64,000 nt of DNA from assembly GCF_007176755.1 (NCBI RefSeq), contig NZ_BJTV01000018.1:1-64000 (forward strand), written 5' to 3'. The number at the start of each line of letters is the position of its first letter. Position 1 is the stretch's first letter. This DNA comes from Streptomyces sp. 1-11 (GTDB taxonomy: Bacteria; Actinomycetota; Actinomycetes; Streptomycetales; Streptomycetaceae). Shown here in pieces: positions 54,674 through 63,206 of the stretch. The position numbers and the translations under genes were made by a program. The notes below the pieces were generated by a model, which saw nothing but the letters and a program-made list of their open reading frames with translations, was not told where the DNA came from and did no database searches.

Positions 54674-57600
54674 TCAGAGCAGCGAGGGCACCTGTGCTGC
54701 CGCCACCTCCCGGGCCGCCCGCTGCACCGCGCTCGCCAGCAGGGCCAGATCGGTGGGGCCGTTGCCCAGCTCCCGCACCGGCCGCCGGGCCGGCGGGTCG
54801 CCCATGCGCTGCCACTCCAGCGGCACCACCGTGGGCCGCTGCGTCGCGGTGCGCGGGATCCGGCCGGTGACCCGGCCGCCCTGGAAGCCCACGGTCCTGC
54901 CGTCCGGGTACGTCAGCCGGCCCCGCCCCGGCGCCGGTTCCCCGCCGGGCTCCTGGCCCGGGGCGGCCGGCGCGGCGCCGGTGCGCCCGGCGGCCGGCGC
55001 GTCCAGCGCGATGCGCAGGGTGGCCCGCCTGGCCGGTTCCGTCTCCGCGGTACGGCCGCCGGTACCGGCCGTCGCCACTAGGTGCACCCCGAGCCGCTCG
55101 CCCTCCCGGGCCACCGCCTCCAGCGCCCGCAGCACCGACCCGGCGGCGGGGCGGCCGGGCGAGCCGAGCGCAGGGGAGACCAGCGCGTCGAGGTCGTCGA
55201 CGACCACCACGAGCCGGGGCAGCGGCGGCGCCGTCTCGGCGCGCTGCCGCGCGGCGGCGCCGGGCCGCAGCCGCAGCGTGGAGCTGGGCGGCGCCTCTAT
55301 GTCCCCCGACGCGTCCGCCGCGCCGGCGACGGCACCGGAACCGGGGCCCCGGCCGTTCGGCGTGCGCTGCGCGACGATCTGGCCGGACACCTCGCGCCCG
55401 GAGTGCCACTGGGCGAAGTCCGCCAGACCCAGCAGCTCCGCGCGCCGCTTCAGCTCCGCGGTCAGCGACTGCGCGAACTCCCGCATGCGCACGGGGTCGT
55501 TGGCGATGAGGTGGGTCGTCACATGGGGTATGTCCGTGCAGACGCGCAGGCCTTCGCCGCGCCCCGCGCCGGTGCCGACGCCGTCCCGGCCGTCGATCAG
55601 CACCATGCCCAGCCGGTCGGGCCGCTCGGCCGCGGCGAGCGAGGCGGCCACCGTCCGCAGCAGCTCGGTACGGCCGCTGCCGGCCGGGCCCTCGATCAGC
55701 AGGTGCGGGCCGTCGGCCACCAGGTCGACGGTGAGCGGGCCGTGCGGACCGGCGCCCAGCACCGCCCGGGCCCGGCCCGCCGGGGACGCGGTGTCGTCGG
55801 CCGCGTCCGCCCAGCGGGCCATCAGCGAGGCCGGGGTGGCCCGGGCCAGACCCAGCTCGTCCAGCAGGCGCGCGGACGTCGGCAGCGGCACGGCCACGCG
55901 CGCGTGCGGCTCGGCGAGCGGGCCGTCCGGCCGCAGCGGCGCCAGCGCCCGCGCGAACCGCTCGGCCCAGGCGGGCGAGACGGCGTCGACGGTGGCGAGG
56001 GTGCCCGGTCCGACCGGGCCGGTCGGCGCGACCCGCATCAGGTGGAGCGCGCCCGCGACGTCACCGCCGAGCAGGGCGGCGGCCCCGCAGTACCGGAAGG
56101 CCGGCGTGGCCTCGCAGGCGGCCTCGTAGGTCCGGGTCACGGGCGACGCGGCGGAGGCGGGCTCGGTCTCGGCGAGGCACACCACGTGGATCCCGGCCCT
56201 CGGCCCGGCCACGGCCAGCCGCGCCAGCGACTCCGTCAGGGCCGCGCCTCCCGGGTCCCCGTCCACGACGACGACCGTGTACGGGCCAGGGAAGCCGCCG
56301 GTCCCGGCCGGGCCGGCGTCCTCCCTGGCCCAGGAGGGGCGGCGCGCCGCCGCCCCGGACCGTGGGTCGGCGGGCCCGGAGGCGGCCCACGGGGCGGGGC
56401 CGGCGTGGCCGCCCGGCGGTGCCGTGAAAGCCGACGCCGTGCCGAAGGCCGTGCCGGTCGCGGCGGCGGGCGGGGCGGGGTGGGCCGGGCCCGGGTGAGC
56501 GTCGTGCTGCCGCGGACCTGGTACGGAGGGGGCGCCGGGCCGCTCGGTGACGCCGGTGCCGGGGGCGCCGTGCTCGGCCGGAGCCTGGGCGTGGGTCGGG
56601 GTCTGGGCCTGGGCCGGCGTCCGGGGCGCGGCCGGCTGGGCGGTGCCCCGGCCCGTCGCCGCGTACTCCGCCACCCGGCGCAGCAGCTCCTCCGTACGGG
56701 CCGCCGCCTGCTCGCGGTCGTAGGCCAGCAGCAGGCGGCAGTCCTGGCCGTGGCCGGGGCGGACGTGCGGGAGCCAGCCGAGCCAGGACCACTCCGCCGT
56801 GCGCTCCGCCAGCGGACGCGCGCGGTCCGCGCTGATCAGCACGATCTCCAGCAGATCGGGGGAGTGCAGCGCGGCGAGCTGGGCCAGTGCCGCGCGGGCC
56901 AGCCCGGACAGCCGCGGGCGCGGCCCCGCGAGGCCCAGCGCGCCGGCCTCGCGCAGCGCGGCGGTCACCGGCACGGCGGGCAGCACGCCCGAACCGTCCG
57001 GCGCGCCGCGGTCCGCCGTGCCGAGCCGCACGGTCAGCGCCTCCGGGTGCCCCGGCCCCCGCTCCCACAGCCGGGGCCCCGGGCCCAGGGCGGTGAGCAG
57101 CAGCGCGGCCGGGTCCGGCCAGGTCTCGGGCCGCTGGGGCGCTCCGGTGTGCGCGGCGGCGGCCTCGCCGGCCGCCGTGCCGTACTCCTCCGGCCGGGTG
57201 GCCGGCTGCTCGCCGCGTCCGCCCGCCAGCCGCCGCGCCCAGGCGCCGAGCCCGCCGCGCCGTCGCACTCCCGGCGGCACGTCGGTGCCGCGCAGGGGCG
57301 TGCCCTTGCGGGTGCCGGGGCCGGTGTCCTCGTCGTCCCCGGCGAGTTCGGCGCCGCCGGGCAGGCCGACGCCGTGCGGTCCGGCGTGCGTGTCGCCGCC
57401 GCCCGCGCCGTGGGTCGCGCCCAGGCTCTCGGCGCCCGGCGCTCCCGCCTGCCCGGGAACCAGGGGTTCCGCCCGGGTGCGGTCGTGACCGGGGCCGTCG
57501 CCGGCCGAGCCGTAGCCGTGGCGGGTGGGTCCGGACGGGTCCACGCCGCTCGCGGACGGCGGCTCCACGCGCGCGTGCCCCCGCGGGTCGGCCGCGTGCC

Positions 57601-58285
57601 CCCGCGGGTCCTCCGGGAGCACCCGCAGGCGGCCCTCACCGTCCGGCACCGTCGCCGTGCGCGCCCCGGGGCCCCCGGACGGCGTAACGCGCAGGGCGGA
57701 CTCGCCGAGCCGCAGCAGCGCGCCCGCGGGGAACCGCACCGGGCGCTCGCCGACGCGCGTGCCGTCCAGAGTGGTGCCGTTGGTGGAGCCCAGGTCGGTG
57801 ACCGAGACCCGGCCGTCGGCGCCGACGGTGACCGCGCAGTGCAGCCGGGAGACGTCCGGGTCGTCCAGCGGGACGTCGGCGTCGGCGGAACGGCCCACGG
57901 TGATCCGGCCGCCGTGCAGCAGATGGACCCCGCCCGCGTCCGGCCCGGCGACCACGTGCAGCTGGGTCGGGGCGTCGTCCAGTTCGGGGTGCGGCTCCGC
58001 GGCCGCGGGGGCGCCCAGGGACAGCACGGCGCCGTCGACCAGCGGGGGCTCGCCCAGGACGCGGCGGCGCGCGTCCAGCCGCTCGGCGCCCGCGTACAGC
58101 ACCACCGGGGCGCCTGTGGCGTCCCGGCCGGCGCCGCCCTCTCCGGCGACCGCGGCGGCCAGCCCCGACGCCACGGCGGCCAGGTCCGTGCCCGCCGGCG
58201 CCGTCACCAGCACGTCCCGGGTCACGGCGCGGCCCCGCTGCGGGGACGGGCCCAGCGGATCTACGACGGTCAGCCGGATCTGCAT
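54674..58285 (-). CDS. FHA domain plus FtsK/EccC-like ATPase
   Basis: 1203 residues. An N-terminal ubiquitin-like or FHA-like region (about 1-90) is followed by a clear FHA domain (about 120-205: GGRITVGRSADADVPLDD, SRLHCAV, DLGSTNGTTLDG), which binds phosphothreonine. A long disordered Pro/Gly/Ala linker follows, then an FtsK/EccC-like region without a Walker A (about 370-560), another disordered stretch, and an ATPase with Walker A GPAGSGRTELL and Walker B LVVVVDDLDALV. No membrane helices are seen, unlike EccC. It is divergent from pkaA/pkaB, whose substrates it could recognise. Confidence 0.88.
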   Translation of the reverse strand: MQIRLTVVDPLGPSPQRGRAVTRDVLVTAPAGTDLAAVASGLAAAVAGEGGAGRDATGAPVVLYAGAERLDARRRVLGEPPLVDGAVLSLGAPAAAEPHPELDDAPTQLHVVAGPDAGGVHLLHGGRITVGRSADADVPLDDPDVSRLHCAVTVGADGRVSVTDLGSTNGTTLDGTRVGERPVRFPAGALLRLGESALRVTPSGGPGARTATVPDGEGRLRVLPEDPRGHAADPRGHARVEPPSASGVDPSGPTRHGYGSAGDGPGHDRTRAEPLVPGQAGAPGAESLGATHGAGGGDTHAGPHGVGLPGGAELAGDDEDTGPGTRKGTPLRGTDVPPGVRRRGGLGAWARRLAGGRGEQPATRPEEYGTAAGEAAAAHTGAPQRPETWPDPAALLLTALGPGPRLWERGPGHPEALTVRLGTADRGAPDGSGVLPAVPVTAALREAGALGLAGPRPRLSGLARAALAQLAALHSPDLLEIVLISADRARPLAERTAEWSWLGWLPHVRPGHGQDCRLLLAYDREQAAARTEELLRRVAEYAATGRGTAQPAAPRTPAQAQTPTHAQAPAEHGAPGTGVTERPGAPSVPGPRQHDAHPGPAHPAPPAAATGTAFGTASAFTAPPGGHAGPAPWAASGPADPRSGAAARRPSWAREDAGPAGTGGFPGPYTVVVVDGDPGGAALTESLARLAVAGPRAGIHVVCLAETEPASAASPVTRTYEAACEATPAFRYCGAAALLGGDVAGALHLMRVAPTGPVGPGTLATVDAVSPAWAERFARALAPLRPDGPLAEPHARVAVPLPTSARLLDELGLARATPASLMARWADAADDTASPAGRARAVLGAGPHGPLTVDLVADGPHLLIEGPAGSGRTELLRTVAASLAAAERPDRLGMVLIDGRDGVGTGAGRGEGLRVCTDIPHVTTHLIANDPVRMREFAQSLTAELKRRAELLGLADFAQWHSGREVSGQIVAQRTPNGRGPGSGAVAGAADASGDIEAPPSSTLRLRPGAAARQRAETAPPLPRLVVVVDDLDALVSPALGSPGRPAAGSVLRALEAVAREGERLGVHLVATAGTGGRTAETEPARRATLRIALDAPAAGRTGAAPAAPGQEPGGEPAPGRGRLTYPDGRTVGFQGGRVTGRIPRTATQRPTVVPLEWQRMGDPPARRPVRELGNGPTDLALLASAVQRAAREVAAAQVPSLL

Positions 58286-58679
58286 CGCCGTCAGCGGTCC
58301 CTTCTGCCCGGGCGCGGACTACCCCACCCCCCGCACGAGCACGTCGGCCAGTACTGCACGCATCCTCGCACCTGTCACTGACAACGTGCCCACGATCCGG
58401 TGCCAAGTGATCTTGAATGGTCAGCTCTGCCCACAAAAGTGCCTGACCGGTGGTGCGCCGACGATCAGTTGAGATCGGTCACGTGCGGCACCCGGCAACC
58501 AGGAGACCGGGGCGAGCGTCTTCCCCTCAAACCGGAACCCACGGGCCCGGACTCCGACGGGCGAGGTCCGGGCGGACCGGCGAACATCGTCGGGAACGCT
58601 TACGTAGTGCCCAGTGGACCGGCACTACAGTGGGTCGGCATACGGAACACCGGCAAGCAAGCAGCAGGGAGCGCGTGAC
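58286..58679. promoter_or_regulatory. 394-base divergent regulatory region before pkaA
   Basis: It separates the FHA-ATPase gene from pkaA. Visible elements are a palindrome TGTCACTGACA (58373-58383), a relatively AT-rich patch at 58405-58440, and a possible promoter with TACAGT (58625-58630) before pkaA. A 28-codon frame from a GTG at 58386 to 58472 has three Cys codons but no ribosome site; it is not called as a gene. Confidence 0.45.
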
Positions 58680-60368
58680 GTGCGGCCAGTCGGCAGCAAG
58701 TACCTGCTCGAGGAGCCGCTCGGACGCGGCGCCACGGGCACCGTCTGGCGTGCCCGCCAGCGCGAGACCGCGGGCGCCGAGGCGGCCGTGCCGGGCCAGC
58801 CCGGAGAGACGGTCGCGATCAAGGTCCTCAAGGAGGAGCTGGCGAGCGACCCGGACATCGTGATGCGCTTCCTGCGCGAGCGCTCCGTCCTGCTCAGGCT
58901 CACCCACCCGAACATCGTGCGGGTCCGCGACCTGGTCGTCGAGGGCGATCTGCTGGCCCTCGTCATGGACCTCGTCGACGGTCCCGACCTGCACCGCTAC
59001 CTCCGCGAGAACGGCCCCTTCACGCCGGTCGCCGCCGCGCTGATGACCGCGCAGATCGCCGACGCCCTCGCCGCCAGCCACGCCGACGGCGTGGTCCACC
59101 GCGACCTGAAGCCCGCCAACGTGCTGCTCCAGCAGTACGACGGCCGCATGCACCCGATGCTGACCGACTTCGGCATCGCCCGCCTGGCCGACTCCCCGGG
59201 CCTGACCCGCACCCACGAGTTCGTCGGCACGCCCGCGTACGTCGCGCCGGAGTCCGCCGAGGGCCGCCCGCAGACCTCCGCCGTGGACATCTACGGCGCG
59301 GGCATCCTGCTGTACGAACTGGTCACCGGCCGCCCGCCGTTCTCCGGGGGCACCGCCCTGGAGGTGCTGCACCAGCACCTGAGCGCCGAACCGCGCCGCC
59401 CCTCCACCGTCCCGGACCCGCTGTGGACGGTCATAGAGCGCTGCCTGCGCAAGAACCCCGACGAGCGGCCCAGCGCGGAGAACCTCGCGCGCGGGCTGCG
59501 GGTCGTGGCCGAAGGCGTCGGCGTGCACGCGAACGCCGCGCAGATCGCCGCCGCCGAGGGCGTGGGCGCCCTGCTCGCCCCCGACCCGGCCCCGGCCCCC
59601 GTCCCGGGGGCGCCCGGCGCCGCCGACCCCACCCAGGTGCTGCCCACCAACGCGCCGCGGGGGGCGTACGACCCCAACGCCGCGACCAGCGTGCTGCCGC
59701 ACACCGGCGGCCCGGCCGGCGCCGCCGACCCCACCGCCGTGCTGCCGAACACCGGCGCCGCCGACCCGACGGCGGTGCTGCCGAACACCGGCCCGCAGGG
59801 CGGGCAGCCCGACCAGCCGCACCCCTGGCAGAACCAGCTGCGGGCCGCGCGGGACCGCAACGAGCAGACGCAGGTCCAGTACCTCGGCCCGGACGAGGAC
59901 CCGCTGCGCCGCCGCCCCCAGCGGCAGGTGGCCCGCCCCCAGCAGCAGCCGCGCCAGGCCCCGCAGGGGCGCCCGCAGCAGCCGCAGCCCCGCGGCCGGC
60001 AGCAGCCGCACGCCGCGTACGGCTACCCGGACCAGCAGCCCCAGCAGTACGCCCCGCAGCGGCAGCCGCAGCGCCAGCCGCAGCGGTACGCGCCCCCCGC
60101 CCCGGAGCCGCAGCGGCCCGCGCGCGAGCCCCGGGCGCCGCGGCAGCGCAGCGCCAACCCGATGAAGATCCCCGGGCTCGGCTGCCTGAAGGGCTGCCTG
60201 TTCACGATCGTCATCCTGGTCGTCGCGAGCTGGCTGGTCTGGGAGCTGACCCCGCTGCACAGCTGGGTCGGCCAGGGCCGGGGTTACTGGCAGCAGCTCA
60301 GCGACTGGGCCGGCCAGGTGGGCGACTGGGTCAAGCAGCTCGACGGCTCCTCCACAAGCGGCAACTGA
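58680..60368 (+). CDS. pkaA: Membrane-anchored Ser/Thr protein kinase PkaA
   Basis: 562 residues from GTG with AGGGAG upstream. An N-terminal Hanks-type kinase domain (about 5-275) has the P-loop LGRGATGTVW, catalytic Lys in VAIKVL (K48), HRDLKPANV (D142), DFG (D163) and an APE-type motif APESAEG. A Pro/Gln/Arg-rich linker of about 230 residues follows, including repeats of AADPTAVLPNTG. One membrane helix (about 503-523) leads to a short outer tail of about 39 residues with no PASTA domain. The TAVLPNT repeats are Thr-containing candidate phospho-sites for FHA binding. Confidence 0.93.
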   Translation: MRPVGSKYLLEEPLGRGATGTVWRARQRETAGAEAAVPGQPGETVAIKVLKEELASDPDIVMRFLRERSVLLRLTHPNIVRVRDLVVEGDLLALVMDLVDGPDLHRYLRENGPFTPVAAALMTAQIADALAASHADGVVHRDLKPANVLLQQYDGRMHPMLTDFGIARLADSPGLTRTHEFVGTPAYVAPESAEGRPQTSAVDIYGAGILLYELVTGRPPFSGGTALEVLHQHLSAEPRRPSTVPDPLWTVIERCLRKNPDERPSAENLARGLRVVAEGVGVHANAAQIAAAEGVGALLAPDPAPAPVPGAPGAADPTQVLPTNAPRGAYDPNAATSVLPHTGGPAGAADPTAVLPNTGAADPTAVLPNTGPQGGQPDQPHPWQNQLRAARDRNEQTQVQYLGPDEDPLRRRPQRQVARPQQQPRQAPQGRPQQPQPRGRQQPHAAYGYPDQQPQQYAPQRQPQRQPQRYAPPAPEPQRPAREPRAPRQRSANPMKIPGLGCLKGCLFTIVILVVASWLVWELTPLHSWVGQGRGYWQQLSDWAGQVGDWVKQLDGSSTSGN

Positions 60369-60479
60369 ACGCGAGTTTGGGAATTTGTCGACATCCGGCG
60401 GGTGATTTCCGCCCCGGCGGTGAAGGTTGGCTCCTCCGGCGCGTAGTTTTGAGGACAACACGCGTCGGTAGGAGCAGTC

Positions 60480-61703
60480 TTGGCACGGAAGATCGGCAGC
60501 CGGTACACCGCCAACCAGATCCTGGGGCGGGGCAGCGCCGGCACGGTGTGGCTGGGTGAGGGGCCGGAGGGGCCCGTCGCGATCAAGCTGCTGCGCGAGG
60601 ACCTCGCGTCCGACCAGGAGCTCGTCGGGCGCTTCGTGCAGGAGCGCACCGCGCTGCTCGGCCTCGAGCACCCGCACATCGTCTCCGTGCGCGACCTGGT
60701 GGTCGACGGCAACGACCTGGCCCTGGTGATGGACCTGGTGCGCGGCACCGACCTGCGCACCCGTCTGGAGCGCGAGCGGCGGCTCGCGCCCGAGTCGGCC
60801 GTGGCGATCGTCGCGGACGTCGCCGACGGGCTCGCCGCGGCCCACGCGGCCGGGATCGTGCACCGGGACGTGAAGCCCGAGAACATCCTGCTGGACATGC
60901 AGGGCCCGCTCGGCCCCGGCGGGTCCCACCCGGCACTGCTCACCGACTTCGGCGTGGCCAAGCTGATCGACTCCCCGAAGCGGACCCGCGCCACGAAGAT
61001 CATCGGCACCCCGGACTACCTGGCCCCGGAGATCGTCGAGGGCCTGCCCCCGCGCGCCGCCGTGGACATCTACGCGCTCGCCACGGTCCTCTACGAACTC
61101 CTGGCCGGCTTCACGCCGTTCGGCGGCGGCCACCCCGGCGCGGTGCTGCGCCGGCACGTCACCGAGACCGTCGTACCGCTGCCCGGCATCCCCGAGGAAC
61201 TGTGGCAGCTCCTCGTGCAGTGCCTGGCCAAGGCGCCCGCCTCCCGGCTGCGCGCCTCGGAGCTCGCGGCCCGCCTGCGGGAGCAGCTCCCCCTGCTGGC
61301 CGGGATGCCCCCGCTGGACGTGGACGAGCCGGACGCCGAGTCCGCGGAGGAGGCCGAGGACCCGGTGGTGCGCGACCCGGCCGGCGGCGAGCCGGTGCGG
61401 CGGCGCGGCGCGGTGTCCCTGGTGCCCGGCGCCAGACCCGACTCCAACCGGGACACCCACACCTCGATGCGGGTGCCGGCCCCGGACGAGCTGGCCGGCG
61501 GGGCGCACGGCACGGCCCGGATCCCGCGCGCGACGGGCGCGCCGCGCCCGGGCTCGGCCCGGCACCGGGCGGCGGTGCGGCGGCGCCGGATCACCCTGGG
61601 CGTGGCGGGGGTGGTGCTGGCCGCGGCCGTCGGCGTGGGGGCGTGGGCGGCGACGTCGGGAGACGAGCCGCCGGCGGACACCCACAGCACGTCGACGCCC
61701 TGA
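60480..61703 (+). CDS. pkaB: Membrane-anchored Ser/Thr protein kinase PkaB
   Basis: 407 residues from a TTG start, supported by AGGAG seven bases upstream and by the alignment with PkaA. The kinase domain (about 7-270) has LGRGSAGTVW, VAIKLL (K36), HRDVKPENI, DFG and APEIVEG. A short acidic then basic linker follows. One membrane helix (ITLGVAGVVLAAAVGVGAWAA, about 366-386) ends in a tail of about 20 residues outside. It probably arose by tandem duplication with pkaA. A pair of alternative hairpins follows the gene. Confidence 0.93.
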   Translation: MARKIGSRYTANQILGRGSAGTVWLGEGPEGPVAIKLLREDLASDQELVGRFVQERTALLGLEHPHIVSVRDLVVDGNDLALVMDLVRGTDLRTRLERERRLAPESAVAIVADVADGLAAAHAAGIVHRDVKPENILLDMQGPLGPGGSHPALLTDFGVAKLIDSPKRTRATKIIGTPDYLAPEIVEGLPPRAAVDIYALATVLYELLAGFTPFGGGHPGAVLRRHVTETVVPLPGIPEELWQLLVQCLAKAPASRLRASELAARLREQLPLLAGMPPLDVDEPDAESAEEAEDPVVRDPAGGEPVRRRGAVSLVPGARPDSNRDTHTSMRVPAPDELAGGAHGTARIPRATGAPRPGSARHRAAVRRRRITLGVAGVVLAAAVGVGAWAATSGDEPPADTHSTSTP

Positions 61704-61750
61704 CCACCGGGCGGCACGGCACCGGCGGGGCGCGGGCGGCACCCGCGCCC

Positions 61751-61796
61751 GGGCGGCTCCGCCGAGCCGCCCTGCCCTGGCCGCTCGGCGGAGCCG
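61751..61796 (+). terminator. Two mutually exclusive hairpins between pkaB and prfB
   Basis: Stem A pairs GGGCGGCTC (61751-61759) with GAGCCGCCC (61764-61772). Stem B pairs CGGCTCCGCCGAG (61754-61766) with CTCGGCGGAGCCG (61784-61796). The stems share bases, so only one can form. It probably terminates pkaB transcription; an attenuation role is speculative. Confidence 0.6.
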
Positions 61797-61797
61797 T

Positions 61798-61803
61798 TAC
61801 GCT
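61798..61803 (+). promoter_or_regulatory. -10 box of a probable leaderless prfB transcript
   Basis: TACGCT ends six bases before the GTG at 61810. This is the TANNNT spacing expected for leaderless actinobacterial genes, and no ribosome-binding site is present at the usual distance. Confidence 0.5.
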
Positions 61804-61809
61804 GGATGC

Positions 61810-62916
61810 GTGGCAGTCGTCGATGTATCCGAAGAGCTGAAGTCCCTCTCCTCGACCATGGAGTCGATCGAGGCCGTCCTGGACCTCGACAGGCTGAGGG
61901 CAGACATCGCCGTGCTCGAGGAGCAGGCGGCCGCGCCGTCCCTGTGGGACAACCCGGACGAGGCGCAGAAGATCACCAGCAAGCTCTCCCACCTCCAGGC
62001 CGAGGTCAGGAAGGCGGAGGGGCTGCGCGGCAGGATCGACGATCTCGCCGTCCTCTTCGAGATGGCCGAGGAGGAGGACGACCCGGACACCCGCGCCGAG
62101 GCCGAGTCCGAGCTGACCGCCGTCCGCAAGGCGCTGGACGAGATGGAGGTCCGGACGCTGCTCAGCGGCGAGTACGACTCCCGTGAGGCGCTCGTCAACA
62201 TCCGCGCCGAGGCCGGTGGCGTCGACGCCGCCGACTTCGCCGAGAAGCTCCAGCGCATGTACCTGCGCTGGGCCGAGCAGCGCGGCTACAAGACCGAGGT
62301 CTACGAGACGTCGTACGCGGAGGAGGCGGGCATCAAGTCCACCACCTTCGCGGTGCAGGCGCCGTACGCCTACGGCACCCTCTCCGTCGAGCAGGGCACC
62401 CACCGCCTGGTGCGCATCTCGCCCTACGACAACCAGGGCCGCCGCCAGACCTCCTTCGCCGGTGTCGAGGTGCTCCCCGTCGTGGAGCAGTCCGACCACG
62501 TCGAGATCGACGAGTCCGAGCTGCGGATCGACGTCTACCGCTCCTCCGGCCCCGGCGGCCAGGGCGTGAACACGACCGACTCCGCGGTCCGCATCACCCA
62601 CCTGCCCACCGGCATCGTGGTCTCCTGCCAGAACGAGCGCTCGCAGATCCAGAACAAGGCGACCGCGATGAACGTCCTCCAGGCGAAGCTGCTGGAGCGG
62701 CGCCGGCAGGAGGAGCAGGCCAAGATGGACGCCCTCAAGGGCGACGGCGGCAACTCCTGGGGCAACCAGATGCGGTCCTACGTGCTGCACCCGTACCAGA
62801 TGGTCAAGGACCTGCGCACCGAGCACGAGGTCGGCAACCCCGAGGCCGTCTTCAACGGCGAGATCGACGGATTCCTGGAGGCCGGCATTCGCTGGCGCAA
62901 GCAGGCCGAGAAGTAA
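61810..62916 (+). CDS. prfB: Peptide chain release factor 2
   Basis: 368 residues from GTG. RF2 ends translation at UGA and UAA. It has the helical domain 1, the peptide-release GGQ motif in SSGPGGQGVNTTDS (G249-Q251), and the stop-codon recognition tripeptide in RISPYDNQGRRQTSF. That tripeptide is SPY (204-206), whereas the textbook RF2 motif is SPF. There is no in-frame UGA near codon 25 and no frameshift site, so the autoregulatory +1 frameshift of E. coli prfB is absent. A perfect 15-bp terminator follows. Confidence 0.96.
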   Translation: MAVVDVSEELKSLSSTMESIEAVLDLDRLRADIAVLEEQAAAPSLWDNPDEAQKITSKLSHLQAEVRKAEGLRGRIDDLAVLFEMAEEEDDPDTRAEAESELTAVRKALDEMEVRTLLSGEYDSREALVNIRAEAGGVDAADFAEKLQRMYLRWAEQRGYKTEVYETSYAEEAGIKSTTFAVQAPYAYGTLSVEQGTHRLVRISPYDNQGRRQTSFAGVEVLPVVEQSDHVEIDESELRIDVYRSSGPGGQGVNTTDSAVRITHLPTGIVVSCQNERSQIQNKATAMNVLQAKLLERRRQEEQAKMDALKGDGGNSWGNQMRSYVLHPYQMVKDLRTEHEVGNPEAVFNGEIDGFLEAGIRWRKQAEK

Positions 62917-62926
62917 CCTTGTCGAC

Positions 62927-62963
62927 ATGACAACTGCCGCCCCCGAGGCGGCAGTTGTCATTT
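62927..62963 (+). terminator. Terminator after prfB
   Basis: ATGACAACTGCCGCC (62927-62941) pairs perfectly with GGCGGCAGTTGTCAT (62947-62961), closing a 5-base loop. TTT follows. It begins 11 bases after the prfB stop. The next 243 bases hold no gene I can support. Confidence 0.92.
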
Positions 62964-63206
62964 GTCTGGGTTTTACATCACACTCACGGGTTCCAAGTCG
63001 CGGCAAACGCCGCCCGGTCGGACATTGCGCCCGCAACGACCTTGACGATGCCTTGAAAACTCGGAAGGGTGAAACGCGGCATGCGTATCTCTGGGGCGCA
63101 TGTGAACCGGGGGAATTGACGCGGATCTCGTCACGGCTGCCTCCGTCGATCACGGCACGCCCCATGCGCCGCCTCATTGACGACAGCTACTGGGGGTAGC
63201 AACCAC

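Noticed and set aside
54674..58285. A type VII secretion locus based on the EccC-like ATPase
   Set aside because: No WXG100, EccB, EccD, EccE or MycP genes are near, and the protein lacks the EccC membrane helices.
55082..58381. A plus-strand open frame of 1099 codons opposite the FHA/FtsK-like gene
   Set aside because: It is an antisense shadow caused by GC-rich codon bias; it has no ribosome site, no domain and low-complexity Gly/Arg composition.
61810..61900. Possible programmed frameshift in prfB as in E. coli
   Set aside because: The reading frame is open from the GTG and there is no UGA or slippery site near codon 25.
62927..63199. A 90-codon frame starting at the ATG within the prfB terminator
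   Set aside because: Its first codons are the two arms of a perfect terminator hairpin and the rest has no coding character.
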